Part shown: positions 45,458 through 57,532 of the stretch, piece by piece | Layout: the number at the start of each line of letters is the position of its first letter | How positions within the stretch are numbered: the first letter of the stretch is position 1 | Assembly (NCBI GenBank): GCA_021209875.1 | Contig: JAGYVD010000009.1 | Coordinates: 2,542,001-2,606,000, forward strand | Direction of reading: 5' to 3' | DNA length: 64,000 nucleotides | From: Rosellinia necatrix | Lineage: Eukaryota; Ascomycota; Sordariomycetes; Xylariales; Xylariaceae | Translations under genes and position numbers: made by a program | Notes under the pieces: model-generated | What the model was told of the DNA's origin: nothing | The model's input: the letters and a program-made list of their open reading frames with translations, nothing else | Database searches by the model: none

Positions 45458-46133
45458 ATGGCGACCTCAACAGGCGCAAACACAGCAACGTACGGGGACT
45501 GCGTCGCCGCGCTCCGGACGTCGCTCACCTTCCTCGAGTCCTCGGTGACCACGCTGGGCAGCGGCGTCTCCGACTTCCCGCGGCTTATGAGCGTGCTGAA
45601 GACGGCCAGGGTACGCGCGCGCAAAAGAGAAACAACGCAAACCCTCCTCTCCCTCCTCTCCCTTCCCCCCCTCTCCCCCGGTTCCGTGCCCCCGCAAGAA
45701 GTTAAGCTAAGCTAACCTGACCCGACCCGGCAGCACTACGAACTGATCCCGCAGGCGACGCTCCAGGCGGCGGAGTCGTCCCTGCGCTCGGAGCTGGCGC
45801 CGGCCATCTCGACGCTCCTGGCGCGCGCGGACGCGCACATCGACCGCGTGGACCGGCGCGTCGGCTCGCTGCGGGCGCGCGCCGAGCTGCAGCAGGGCCG
45901 GCTCGAGGACTCGTCCTCGTCCTCGCGCCACCACCACAATCGCAACAACAAAAAACCCCTCCTCCTCCGGACCCTCCTCCTCCTCGGCAGCAGCCCCTCT
46001 AGAAGGCAGCGCGAAGCTGCGCGCCCGCGTCCTGAAGCAGCGCCGCGAGGCCCTCCAGTACAGCGTCGAGCGCCTCGAGCTCGAGGTCCTGCAGCGCGAG
46101 CGCGAGCTGCGCAAGCGGCTGGACGTCACGTGA
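45458..46133 (+). CDS. SPC19: DASH complex subunit Spc19, apparent frameshift
   Basis: Subunit of the DASH/Dam1 ring that couples kinetochores to spindle microtubules. Exon 1 (45458-45610) encodes YGDCVAALRTSLTFLESSV, GVSDFPRLMSVLKTAR; exon 2 (45734-46133) continues HYELIPQATLQAAESSLRSE and RRVGSLRARAELQQGRLED. After a Ser-rich linker the conserved C-terminal coiled coil (LKQRREALQYSVERLELEV, ending RELRKRLDVT) lies one base out of frame. The slip maps to a run of six A then four C (45950-45959). Exon lengths sum to 553, one more than 184 codons, so one surplus base explains it; a 183-residue protein would result. An unseen tiny intron is a weaker alternative. Confidence 0.82.
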
Positions 46134-47764
46134 GGGAAGGAAAAAAAAAAAAAAAAGGGGGGGAAGGGGCTGGTTAGAGGGAGGCGCCCGGCTGGGGAAA
46201 AAGGGCGGAGGGAAAGGGGAGAGTAAAGGGGGTTGGTTGGGTTTCTCCCCGGAGATTGAAAGCAAACTTACAAAAAAAAACAGAAACGAAACCAAACCGA
46301 AACCGAAATAAGCGAGCATGGACAAACTTGTCGCTTGCAAATTTCACCCTGCGCCTCGCCTGGCCTCGCTTCTCCCCACTGGCCATCCACATTAACTCGT
46401 GTTTACGTGATTGTGTTTTTTGGGGGGTTTCTTGCGGCCGGGGCTCTTAAGACGGAGGTCGCCGCCGGCTCCGGTGATTGAGCGGGCGTTACTACTATGT
46501 CAAGCCATGCTGTGCTATGCTATCACCATGTCATGCTGTAGTCGTCGTCGTCGTCGTCGAAACCGTCCGGCCGTAGATGCTTATTTCGTGACTGTACGAC
46601 GCGACACGATCGCGCCGCTGTTGGTAGGCTGGACTAGTTGTTAATGTGGCACGGGCCGGGACGTCAAGATGCCTTGGGCGACGCCGCGCTACAACATATC
46701 GCGAAGCACAGCGCGAAGGAAATGAAAAATGGAAGGAGGGCGGGAAGGGCAGAGGTTGTCCTTTCTATGATAGCGACCGCCGAAGCTAGAGGAGTATGTG
46801 ATATGTACGAAAGAAGAATAGCTACGAAATATCTACGAAGCAGCTCAAGAGTTAAAATTATGTAAATCAAGTCGCAATGCATAATATGGCTAGCCATGTG
46901 AATATTAGCTGCCTTGAAATCACGCCTAGTTACTGTTCTGTGGCATACCTAACAGGCCAAATCCATTGTCTCGTATATGCCCCAGTAAATTCATTCTTCA
47001 GATAAGCATTCACAGGTTCGCTCATATTTCACTCATTCGGAGATACTAATTACCACAGAGGGATTCGGAAGAGTTTGCTCGTTTGTCTATTCATCGATGG
47101 ACACTGCAGTGACCAGGGGGGTTGTTCGTAACTGAAAACCTCATTTGAGCCAATGAATACGTAACCTTCGTAAACGCCGTGTCATCTCACAGGAAAAATG
47201 ACAGGCTCCATTTGCTTTCTTTTGCTCCGCTCTCGCCTTGCCTTGCCTACCTATTTCCACTAGCAGCAGTAGTACCACCACCTACACAACCCCCACCGGA
47301 GCGGCATTTATTCTCGCCCTTGATATATATCGACTCACTCCCATGAGCCCTCACATTCCACGATTTTGCGCAAATACTGGTTTGCTAATCGCATGTCACG
47401 CCAAATAATACAAATAGGAGAACAGGTCCGCGGGGAGAAGTAAAAATAGAGGCTTTGAAAAAAAAAATTTAACAGATGAAATTCGTCCGCCCTGGGAATG
47501 AACAAAGGGACGCGGAAAACAAAATAACGAAGTGACACGGTGAGAAACCAACACCGGTCATATCACACTTTCACTCCAGGGCATGCCCAATATCTTGCGC
47601 TGGTTGCGCAGACTCCCAAGTCCGTGGGTCCCTTGCCCATTCAGATACAAGGGGGATCACCAATTCCCTATAGGATCTATTCCGATAGGGGAAATCCAGA
47701 ATGGTGGTAAAGGTGTGCCGAGAGGTTTAAATGATCCAGACGCCGAAAGGAACCAAAAGCCAGC
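46134..47764. other. Convergent intergenic region
   Basis: 1.6 kb between the 3' ends of SPC19 and SHO1. A16 run at 46140, TCG repeat near 46540-46560. No gene recognised. Confidence 0.45.
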
Positions 47765-48809
47765 TCATAACAGGATGAGGTAGTTGCTAGGGGCAATACC
47801 CGTATCGCCGTTTTCTTTTCTTGCCTGCCACCACCTTCCACTAACATCACTGACCTCCAGAATCTCGTGCTTCGAGAAGGAGATTTCGTTGGCATCTTCG
47901 GGATTGGCCTCATAACTGTAGATGGCCTTCGCACGATACGGGTACTCGGAAGGAGCGGCAATCTCGGGCTCATTCTGTTGCTGTTGCATTGTCTTGACAC
48001 CGGGGGCAGCAAATGCGGGCGATGTGTTTCGGGGCCCGTTGCCGTTCAAACCACCAACCGGTGATGGGTTTTCAAAGCCATTGAGTTGGGCGGATGTATA
48101 CATCTGAGGAGGCTGAACAGAAGTCGAGGTTTCAGGGCGACCTCCGTAAGCATTCATTGTTTGTCGGCTCATGGTTGATTCCTTCTGGAGAGCGAATGAG
48201 TCGATATATGCACGCGCAACTCCGGATGGAGCCGAGCCGAAGTAAAAGATCCATATAATCTGTTTTCTTATTAGTATGGGTTATAACACACAACTGACTT
48301 GGATCAGAGGTCGTGGTGCAAATCGACAAGGCTTACATTGACCATCGATAGCAGGATGAACCCGGCAGCAGCAGCCTGGCGTCCGCCTTCGCTGAAGTAT
48401 ATCAAGGAATTGACAGATGAAGACGTGAGCACAAGGCCAGCGCCCATATAGCCAACTAATGCCACATGATAGGTCTGAATTGAATCTGACGCAACAACGA
48501 CAAACACGGCAGGAATCAAAAGAAACATAAATACAACAGACCACCAGACAAATTTTGGAAACGCCTTTAAAGGGTCATCAGGAGAGTTGATTTGTCCAAT
48601 AACGGAGCCGACCAAAGAAATAAGCCAGGCAAGCTGCGTAATAAAGAGGATTAGTTTCGATTCTCAATAAGTGGTATCGGTTGAGGCTAAACCCATATGA
48701 CCGGGGTACTTACTGCGGCGATGGAGATAGTAGCAAGAGCAAATGGGTCGCCAATAACGTTGCCCATGCTCATGCGTTTCCGGCCATAACCAGCTCTGGA
48801 TTGTTCCAT
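47765..48809 (-). CDS. SHO1: Sho1 membrane osmosensor, SH3 adaptor
   Basis: Plasma-membrane osmosensor feeding the HOG MAP-kinase pathway. Exons 48714-48809, 48337-48633 and 47765-48259 give 295 residues. The N-terminus has the fungal motif [18 protein letters not shown], which begins the first of four membrane helices. Others follow in [34 protein letters not shown] and the segment ending [12 protein letters not shown] across intron 2. The C-terminal SH3 domain ([20 protein letters not shown] to GIAPSNYL) contains the expected ALYDY-like, GRWWQA and SNY elements and would bind the proline motif of the MAPKK Pbs2. Length and layout are normal. Confidence 0.95.
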
Positions 48810-51800
48810 TTTTTGTAGTGACGGAGAGTCAAGAGAACCGTAATAGGGCATAAGGAATGAGAGCCGTCGACAGGGTCAAAATCGCACGGGTAAGATTGGC
48901 GTGAGTGAATCCCAACCCGTTCAGTAGTACATCCAAGTTTGATGGAAGAGTAGATTATCGTGGTTGATTGATCAGATGATCCGAGTTTGTACGTGCCAAT
49001 TTCAATGGGCAGGAAGAAACGAAGGCTGAGAAGCGAATTGAAAATTGGTGGCCAAAGGCTTAGTGAGAAGGAATTAGGGGGCCGGGTAAAAGCGACTGAA
49101 AACCGCGTTGGGCTGATCTCGACCGAGGGATTCGTTGTCGCTCCAAAGTGAGAAGGCTGATGAGTGTCAGGAAAAGTAAAGCGTGGTATTAGAGATATTC
49201 AGCGTCGACTAGTCAGGCGGTTGGTGATTGCGACTTAGTAACCCTCCGGTGCCTCTTCTGTTTTGTAGTGCGCTGTGAGTTACAGCTTTGCGGGATGCTT
49301 CTCGGCCAGGATAGGGGCCTCTCTTGGTAGTTTAGAAGATCGCGCGTCACTGAGATATGAATTTTAGAATTGGGCTCCAACCAGAAGGTGATGCAAGCCG
49401 GTGGAGATTACGCGCAGGGTCAAGCCGATGGTGGGAAGATGAAGAGAAGACGGGCTGCGCGTGGTTTGATCTGGGACAACCCGGATCGATTCGGCGATCT
49501 GTGTTGTGGAATAACCGTCAAGAGAGGTCGAGGGTTGGATATGGAGTCTCGTGTATCTTTGATTCCTTGGTCTTGGCCAACGTGTTGTTCTCTTGCCGAT
49601 CTCTCCACGCTCAGTCAAACGGCTGTCGCTATCCTGCTTCCTCTCGTCGGCGGGTGCGCAGTTTACCGCGACAGTCTCGATAATAACAGCTAATAGTGTC
49701 GTAGCCGGCGCGCCAAAGAGCGATGTAATCACATTCGAAGAAAAGGCGTCTAGAATCAGCGATAGTCGAGAAGAAGTGGATGATCGACGACGTGGGCAGA
49801 GTTGGTCTCTCACAGAAAGACGGGGAGGTTACGGGGATGGTAGAGTAATTAAAAGAAAGGACAGGCAGCGAGGGAGAGGGTGCACAGATGAGCGGAGCGA
49901 GGTGTGAGAGACTAAGAAGTGGGAACCGGTACAGTACACACTCCGTACAGGCACAGGGGTTACCTTCACACCCAACGACCGCCAACCGCCAACCTCCAAT
50001 CGCCTACAACAAGGGGGGGCTTGAAGGTTTAAACAAGACAGGACACCAATGGTGACCCACGATTGGTCCAGATGCAGGATTGGTGGATACGGGGAAGCCT
50101 CGGGCTATGCCGAAAGGGGTATGGTCCCTTCATTGACTGGTCAATCCTGCCCGTGCCTGTGCTGTGCAGGTGCTCTGTATGATGTACCTGAGTATGCGAG
50201 CCTGAGTTCCCCAAAGTACCTATCTATCTACAACCAGGAAGTCCGCAGCCACTTGGCATGGAGACCGCCACGCGGGTAGTACCTACGTAGTTATTTCCTA
50301 GGGCGCAGCTCATTATCATCGATACATCTTGATTGACCCTACCTACCTACCTAAGGTATGTTATGATGCGATGTATCCATCCATATGTACATATCTATCT
50401 ACTTATATTAGGTACCTACCTACCTAGTCAGAGGTAAAGACTACCCAAGTAGGTACCTAGTCACAGCTAGGTACAGTACCTAGGTAGGTAGCCACTTAGG
50501 TAGGTACCTAGGTTGCTAGCCTTTTGCCGCCCCTGCATATTCAATTCATTCGTCTTGTTCCATGAAATAAGCCATGAGATAACTTTTGACTACCCAACCT
50601 ACCTAAGGTATCTATCAGATGGCGAATAGGTATCTATTACACAGCTGAGGCTCTCAATACCCGACTCATATCGAGCAGTCTCCAGCTTCCAGCTGTTCAA
50701 AGTGGAAGGCATGCACCCCAAACAAGAATCAGGGTCGCAAATGCATGACCACCTATTGAGTAGCTGACCTGCAATATTGCATCGTACATATTGTACCCGA
50801 GGATAAAATGCATTTTGAATACAGATGCGACATAGTATCCAATCATCAGAGCTGACTATATTTAACCTGAAGACTTACATATAAAAAAGTTCCACCATCT
50901 AATGCACCCACATAACCACCTACCTACGTAACTACCTGCCCAGCTAGCCTACCCTACCTAGGTTAAGTAGGCAGGTGGGTAATGGACGACAGCGTACCGT
51001 ACCTGCCTACGGGGGAACGACGACTCTTAGCAAGCGATTGCTGCCTTTCACCTCGTTCGGCACTGCAGACCCGGTGAATCTTCGCGCGATAAGTTATCGA
51101 CAGGCCAGCGATCGCCCCCTTTAAAACACTGACGTTTGATGGCCGCCATCATACCCCCCACCGGAGGCTGCCCCGTTGAGGTACCACCCAACAACAATGG
51201 GGGTTAGTAGGTACGATCCAATGGCTGTTGGTAGTTCCAGGCGGGCCAACGGCCTCCGACGGGCTGGCTGGTTCTTGGACGGCTATGCGTCGAGGGAAAG
51301 CGAGAGCAGAGAGTAGGTAGAGGAGGAGAAAGGGCAGGCAGGCTGCGCTGCGTGCCGGGGACCTGGTGAGAACCACACGGGTTGATTGGCCGGCGATTCT
51401 CACTCCCACATTTTAGACTCAACCTATCCGCCGCAACCTATCTGGCTAAAGTGGCGTTCCGTCCCTGACGTTATTCCGGGATGCTCTGCCCTTCAGGGCT
51501 GACTGTATGTACACCCTGTCCCAGGAGGCCTGTTCTTCATAACGCTTATCATCACACATCGCACATTACACTGGGTTTAGGTATTGACCAAGTCGTGCCA
51601 ATATCCCACGTGGATAATGTCGGGTGATACCCCGTTAATATCGACACCACGAAAGAATGTGATCCAGCCCATTTGGCTGGGGCCATCAAACGCCAATCTG
51701 TGCATTGGACCCGGTATATCGTCATGCATACATGAAGCAACTAATTATTCCAGGCCGACATGCCCGTCCAAGTTGTGGACCAAAACTCATACCTACCTAT

Positions 51801-52769
51801 TTGCTGCCTGGGTAAGAATGCCGTCGATTCATGTTCCAGTGTATGGCGGTTTTTGCAAGCAACCCCTAAATATCGTCCTGTTACCCCATTACGTGGCCAG
51901 GTACAAGTAGATGGGCGGTCCCATCTATGAAACACGCGGCTTGGCTTAGTAGTCTTTGGTCATGAATCCCCTACCCCACTATTATACCCCATAGTAATTA
52001 CAAGAGACCTCACCTTCCAGATGAATAGCTAGTCGTTGTGGCTTGTTTTTCGAGTGGCGTGGAGAAGTAAACGTACTTGCGCTTGGAATTTTCTTCGGCG
52101 CGACGGTTCCCTAGTAGGCCCGGAACTGGAATGAGTGATACCCCGCCGGGTTTAACGTCATTCAGCGCCTCGCAGTTTGCATCTGAAGCGGCATCTGCTA
52201 CCGTGTGATTGAGCAATCGGGGACCGGAAGCCCGGGTCCACAATGGGTTTACGGTAGTTGACGAGGACCTTTGGCCGATCCTGAAACGCGGGATTCCTGA
52301 GTTGTGTAATAGTCTTGTCGGTGTGGTCATGCGACGAGAACGTGCGCCCGTTTCCAGCAACGTCCACCAGATAGTAACTGTAGTGGGATAGGAATCCGCA
52401 TCCCCGGTCCGGTGGGTGCCCGTTTTTATCTTTCCTAGATGGGATAGGGAACCAGTGCAATAGCACACACATGGCACAAGAGTGCAAACAAGCGCGCGAT
52501 GCGTTAGACAACCAAGTGGCAGAAGAGAAAATGGCCTTGCTCGGTAGGTGTTCCCCGCCCCTTAGCCATCTTCCCCTCTGATGCGACGGAATAATATAGG
52601 CTGGTATAGCCGGGTGGTTTTCATTTTCTTTTCTTTTTCCTTTTGCTTTTCTGGTCCCATGCAAATGCGGGTTGGCTGCGCAGCTAGACGTGAACCGAGA
52701 AGTCACACGTCGCAGGGGCGTTGAAAAAACGAGCTATCCCGGCCGATGAATTATTCCCAAAAAGCCGCT
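48810..52769. other. Long intergenic region rich in TAGGTAGG words
   Basis: Almost 4 kb with no recognisable gene. From about 50280 to 51000 it is dense in CCTA/TAGG tetranucleotide words, including palindromic TAGGTACCTA forms. Two overlapping minus-strand frames at 52010-52706 were examined and left uncalled because no family, splice pattern or domain could be recognised. Confidence 0.45.
50337..50525. repeat. Cluster of CCTACCTA/TAGGTAGG words
   Basis: At least ten copies of CCTA or TAGG tetranucleotide runs in both orientations, interspersed with TAGGTACCTA palindromes. A second patch is at about 50915-50985. Similar words occur near 9350, 43020, 44662 and 59690. Confidence 0.75.
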
Positions 52770-53483
52770 TTAGATCTCACCTCTGGCCTTCTCGACCCTT
52801 CTCACACCTCGCTCGACTCTTTCGATACGGCCTTCGACACTGGCTACGAAGTCAGAGTATCCCATCAGATCACGTTTGTACCATTGTCGAACGGCCGCCT
52901 CGCTACGCGCTCGGAGTTCGGTGATCTCGGCGTCTTGTGCCAGCTGTGTTGCTTCAATACCCTTCATCCGCGGAAGCAAGGCCGCCAAGGTAGAACTATG
53001 GATTGGATCGGGGATGGGAGTGTCGGAGATCGCCGTTAGCGCCGAAGCCGTGGCAGGATAGGAGGACGCGGCAGAGAGGATAATGGCACGTAGAGCTTCC
53101 ATAGACAGCTCAGGTGGAGGCTGCGAAGCTGGAGTTGGTTGAAATAGGCTTGGGTTGGATTTGTCTACATACTATCGGTCAGAAGCCTAGTAAAGTGCAT
53201 GATGATGCGTATATGCATGGATGAAGGAACGCAAAGGTATAAACACCAGGGAATTGGCAAAGGGGCGGATGACGGCCAACTTACAGAGTTTGAGAAGCTC
53301 GCCATAAACACGGATATGTTGTAGAAGTTTCGAGAAGCGCCGTTCGAGGTCGTGTAAGCTCCGTATCGCCGACGTCGTCGGCTGTGGAACCACGTGCCCG
53401 TACAGGAGATGCTCGATTCGCAACAGTCGCCCTTCGAGGAGTGAGAGAGTGGCCAGCGTAGTATCGTCGAGTGTAGGCTCCAT
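52770..53483 (-). CDS. Dynactin p24-like subunit, RO-10 type
   Basis: Homologue of Neurospora RO-10 / dynactin p22-p24 (DCTN3), a coiled-coil shoulder component needed for dynein-driven nuclear movement. Exons 53285-53483 and 52770-53164 give 197 residues. The N-terminus (LLEGRLLRIEHLLYG) is the family hallmark; LHDLERRFSKLLQHIRVYGELLKLY spans the splice site, followed by KSNPSLF. The C-terminal half is helical (LPRMKGIEATQLAQDAEITELR) and ends in a coil RIERVERGVRRVEKARGEI. The identification rests on the N-terminal motif and layout. It is divergent from the amino acid transporter. Confidence 0.82.
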
Positions 53484-54342
53484 CTTGCGCTATTCGCCTG
53501 ACCACGAACTCCTATGTCCCCTCCCCGTCACCGAGATCGCAAGCTAACGTATGGTATGAAAACCAAGGGGCGACGGTAGAGATATGTCTAGATCCTCTGG
53601 TGTTGAGCCTCGCATTTGTTTTCGTGCTATTGGTCGCTGCTTGCTGATTTTGTAACTATCTCTGAGCGGGTAGTGTAGGTTCATTAAGCACATATGCACA
53701 CACAACACGGAACAAGGGGCTAGCTAGCCTGGCGGGGACACGACGAATTGCTTGGCCAGAGCCAATTGGTTGGATACCCTTGTCGCATTCCTTTTTTAAG
53801 GCTTTTTTCAAGGCAGGTGGTGGGCTTTCCCTCGGGAAGTAGTTTCGACCCCAGAAACCGCACTGTCTAGCTACTTATTAGCCTAGGCACCGACTAACCA
53901 AAGGTTGGGTACCTAGGTCGTCTAAGCGGCCGTCCCCAAGTTTTAGTGGCTTTGGCTCTAACGACAGCTGTCACTCATAACCTACGCAATTCTCAACCAT
54001 CACCAGTCGTAGTAGCACCATATCCGTTCCGCCTCCCGACCGTTCTCGCTGTCACCGCCAACGCCAACCGACTGCATATCGCCCTTACGAACCTCGACCT
54101 CCAATCTTGTCCCTGCACTCATTTTCTTGGCCGCCGACCGCCCTCCAGCCCATCGCTCGTATAACCAATAGTCGGTCATCGAAGTGTAGGTGACGGGACG
54201 ACGGGCGAACTGCTGCAGAGGGACCGGCGGCTGGTTGGATCGATCCCCGACTCCTTCATCGTATTGTGTCTCTATACTGGGGATAGAGTTTCAGCTAGTT
54301 AGCCAGACCTTCGTCTCCCGTTCGGGGCTGGTCTTCTAGGCT
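53484..54342. other. Divergent promoter region
   Basis: Between the RO-10-type gene and the vacuolar transporter. No additional gene recognised. Confidence 0.4.
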
Positions 54343-56238
54343 ATGCCGGGTTATTCGGCCATTACACATGGGGCCACCACCTCGACTGAGGGCACCAGTC
54401 CATCCGGCGACATGACAAGGTAAAATTTGACGCTCCGCTATGTTTGGGCCCGGTGTGCCGCTGCTAACGTACCGGCCCCAATTCTCCAGAACTCGGAGAG
54501 GCAAGCCTCACCCGAAAGATGGCGGTGGCGGGTCTGCTTCGATGTTCAGCAGCGTGATCAATCTACTCAACACCAGTATGTTATACAGCCTGCCGTCTGC
54601 AGCCTCCGGCAACACCAGCCTTATAGTTTGGATTTGAGCCCTAACAGGTGTCTTCCCCCAGTCCTTGGCGCTGGAACTCTTGCCATGCCCTCTGCGCTTT
54701 CACACTTCGGCATGGTTCTCGGGGTTATCGTCATCGTCTGGTCCGGATTTACTTCCGCTTTCGGTCTCTATCTCCAATCACGATGCGCTCGATACCTTGA
54801 CCGTGGTACCTCATCCTTCTTCGCGCTTTCACAGATGACCTATCCGAATGCTGCTGTTATTTTTGATGCCGCCATTGCGATCAAGTGTTTTGGGGTAGGC
54901 GTGTCATACATGATCATCATAGGTGACCTGATGCCAGGTGTCGTGGAGGGTTTTGATCGTAGAGCAGGATCAATCGCCTATCTGATGGACCGAAATTTCT
55001 GGATCACCGTCTTTATGCTGGCCATCATCCCTTTGAGCTTCCTTCGCCGCCTCGATTCGCTCAAATACACCAGTGTTATCGCGCTTGTCGCCATCGGTTA
55101 TTTGATTGTGCTTGTGGTGTATCACTTCGCTTCTGATACTCTAGCCCCACGAGACAAGATTCGTGTTATTCAGTGGGCCGGGCCTGTCGAGGCTCTTGCT
55201 AGCTTGCCAGTGGTCATATTTGCCTATACGTGCCACCAGAATATGTTCTCGATTCTTAACGAGATCAAGAACAACTCTCCAAAAAGGTACTTTTTCTTGA
55301 CTCGTATTCTCTTCACCCAGCTTCTAGAATGCTAATCACTTGTCTAGCGTACTCGGTGTTATATCTTCCAGCATTGGCTCTGCCGCTGGTGTTTACGTTC
55401 TAGTCTCAATTACGGGTTACCTGACATTCGGCAATGACATTACCGGGAACATCGTTTCAATGTGTATGTATCTCCGCCCTCTCGGCCCCCCTCCACATGT
55501 CGCTAATAGGCCATTGAAGACACACCGTCGATCGCTTCTACTATAGCAAAAGCCGCCATTGTTGTCCTTGTCACTTTTTCCGTCCCTTTACAAGTCCATC
55601 CATGCCGGGCATCTGTGGATGCTGTGCTGAAATGGCGCCCAAATGCCGCGCCCGGCTCGCAAGGCCGAACGAGTTCCCCAAGTAATAGGCTGCTTCTCCC
55701 AACTGCAACCCGCTCGGACCATGGGCCTTCGGCGCCAATGTCAGAGCTGCGCTTCGCCATACTTACAACGATTCTACTCGTGCTGGCCTACACTGTAGCT
55801 CTGACTGTAACCTCCCTAGAGAGGGTCTTAGCCTACGTTGGGTCCACAGGAAGCACTGCTATCAGCTTCATTCTCCCTGGCCTTTTCTACTACAAAATCT
55901 CGGATCCAGACTCCATACACCACCAGCGACTAACCAAAGAGGATGATGACGCCTTATCAGTGGCCGCGTCAGAAGATGACGATGACATCACCGATAATGA
56001 AGGAGGCGAGGGCCTACTCGGCGCGAGCGTCTCCAGCATCCGCAGTGGCGCAAGTGGCATGAGCACAAAAAACAAAGGTCCCAAATCGCCATGGCGATGG
56101 CGTACAAAATGGAGGTTGGACATGGAACACCTCAATCCTATCCATCTCCGAAGAGCATCATTAGCATTGGCCCTTTACGGTTTTTGTGTCATGCTCGTAT
56201 GCCTAACTATGAACCTTGTAGGTGCACACGCCCAATGA
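54343..56238 (+). CDS. Vacuolar amino acid transporter, AVT5/6/7 type
   Basis: Eleven-helix amino acid/auxin permease (AAAP) family; fungal members export Asp, Glu or neutral amino acids from the vacuole. Exons 54343-54419, 54490-54575, 54662-55286, 55348-55463 and 55520-56238 give 540 residues. The start of helix 1 is assembled by splicing: SVINLLNT joined to ILGAGTLAMPSALSHFG, the family signature. Further features are FFALSQMTYPNAAVIFD, GVGVSYMIIIGDLMPG, VIFAYTCHQNMFSILNEI and a long acidic cytosolic loop (EDDDALSVAASEDDDDITDNEGG) before the last helix. The short end MNLVGAHAQ closes the protein. The start was chosen because it alone keeps frame through introns 1 and 2. Confidence 0.9.
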
Positions 56239-57532
56239 GCATGCTTAAAATATCCTAAGTCTGGTTTTCTCAAGCATCACGAAGAGGATTTGTTCAACCT
56301 GTATTACATCCCACATGAAAGCTACATTCCAGGAGTTGGTGCATTTACACACTGGCCCTCATTATTGCGCATTGTTTTGGCGTTACTGGCGTTTTTTTGC
56401 TCTTGGTTACCTCTCCGTTCTTCAGTATATAACCCGTTGTCTGTTAGGGAATATAATATCACGGCATTTCCCCCCATTTTAGCCCTTTTCATAGGTATAT
56501 GGATAATGATTTTCCTTGATACGTAGGGCCTCCTGGGCAATGAAGCTATAAAATTAACTCGCCAGATTTTTCCCAATAACCTCTGCCCCTATGTTGACCC
56601 GTCGAGCACATCGATTATAACCCTTCCAAATGCCCGTCGGTCTTCCTTCAAAATGATTTACACTAAATCAACCACCATGCAAATCATATAATTAATAGAA
56701 GCACACCACTGTGCCCCACCTAACCTCGTTCCCAAGGAACTACGCAGTCGCTTTGTAAACGCCTTACCTCAAAGGAATAGCATGTCGTAGCTCAAACGAC
56801 TTATAACAACGTATATAAACCTATAGTAGGGCATGGGGAGGAATATCGTATCCTATTTCTTGTTTCCCTTCCTCTTTTCCGTTTATTTATGTCTCCCTCC
56901 CAACTATTATTATTGCTTTTCGTTATGATTTTCTTATAGAACTCTAGGAATTATTGAGAACATATCCAAAATTCAAACCATGTCTATAGGCTAAGGTAAA
57001 AACGCGACTACGGTTAAGCTTACCAAAGCCACTGTAGTATATACATATACATCATATTTCGTATTATAACTAATTGCGCTTAAGTTATAATTCAATATAA
57101 CAACTGACATCCACTTTACATAGGTGTGCGTTTTAGCTGGTATCTGACTACCATGAAAGGCTCCTCACGCATAACATGGGTATCTAGAGATCATGGCCAA
57201 ATTCCTGAATTGCGGCCGTCCAGTCGTTAGGCTTAGTATACGTTGCCTCACCTTCTGGCTTTAATCAGTGTTGCTAGGCCATTCCTGTGACTGAAATGGC
57301 ATACTGTCTTGAGTGTCTTTTTATTGTGAATAATCTTCTATTTGTACATACTCTTCTTACAGGCGCGTTTATGTATACCGTTGGATGCTGAATGAGCTTC
57401 CCCAACTACTTACAAAGTGGTCGCCAATGGGTCATGTCTATGTTCGCGTTGCAATATAAATGTTAGTTAATGGCTGGTCAGCAGCACTTAATCATACCAA
57501 ACCACGAGTATCAGTTATTTGAGATACCGATT
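56239..57532. other. Convergent intergenic region
   Basis: 1.3 kb of AT-richer DNA between the 3' ends of the transporter and fumarase genes. The frame at 56290-56526 encodes hydrophobic stretches but shows no start context or family. Confidence 0.4.

Noticed and set aside
45848..46177. Frame running past the SPC19 stop
   Set aside because: It is the unshifted continuation of SPC19 exon 2 after the apparent one-base slip. Conserved residues lie in the other frame.
49364..49813. 149-residue minus-strand frame upstream of SHO1
   Set aside because: No recognisable motif and three overlapping plus-strand frames of similar quality. Treated as leader/intergenic DNA.
52010..52706. Two overlapping minus-strand frames of 155 and 182 residues
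   Set aside because: No domain, no convincing splice join between them, and ordinary intergenic composition. Left uncalled.
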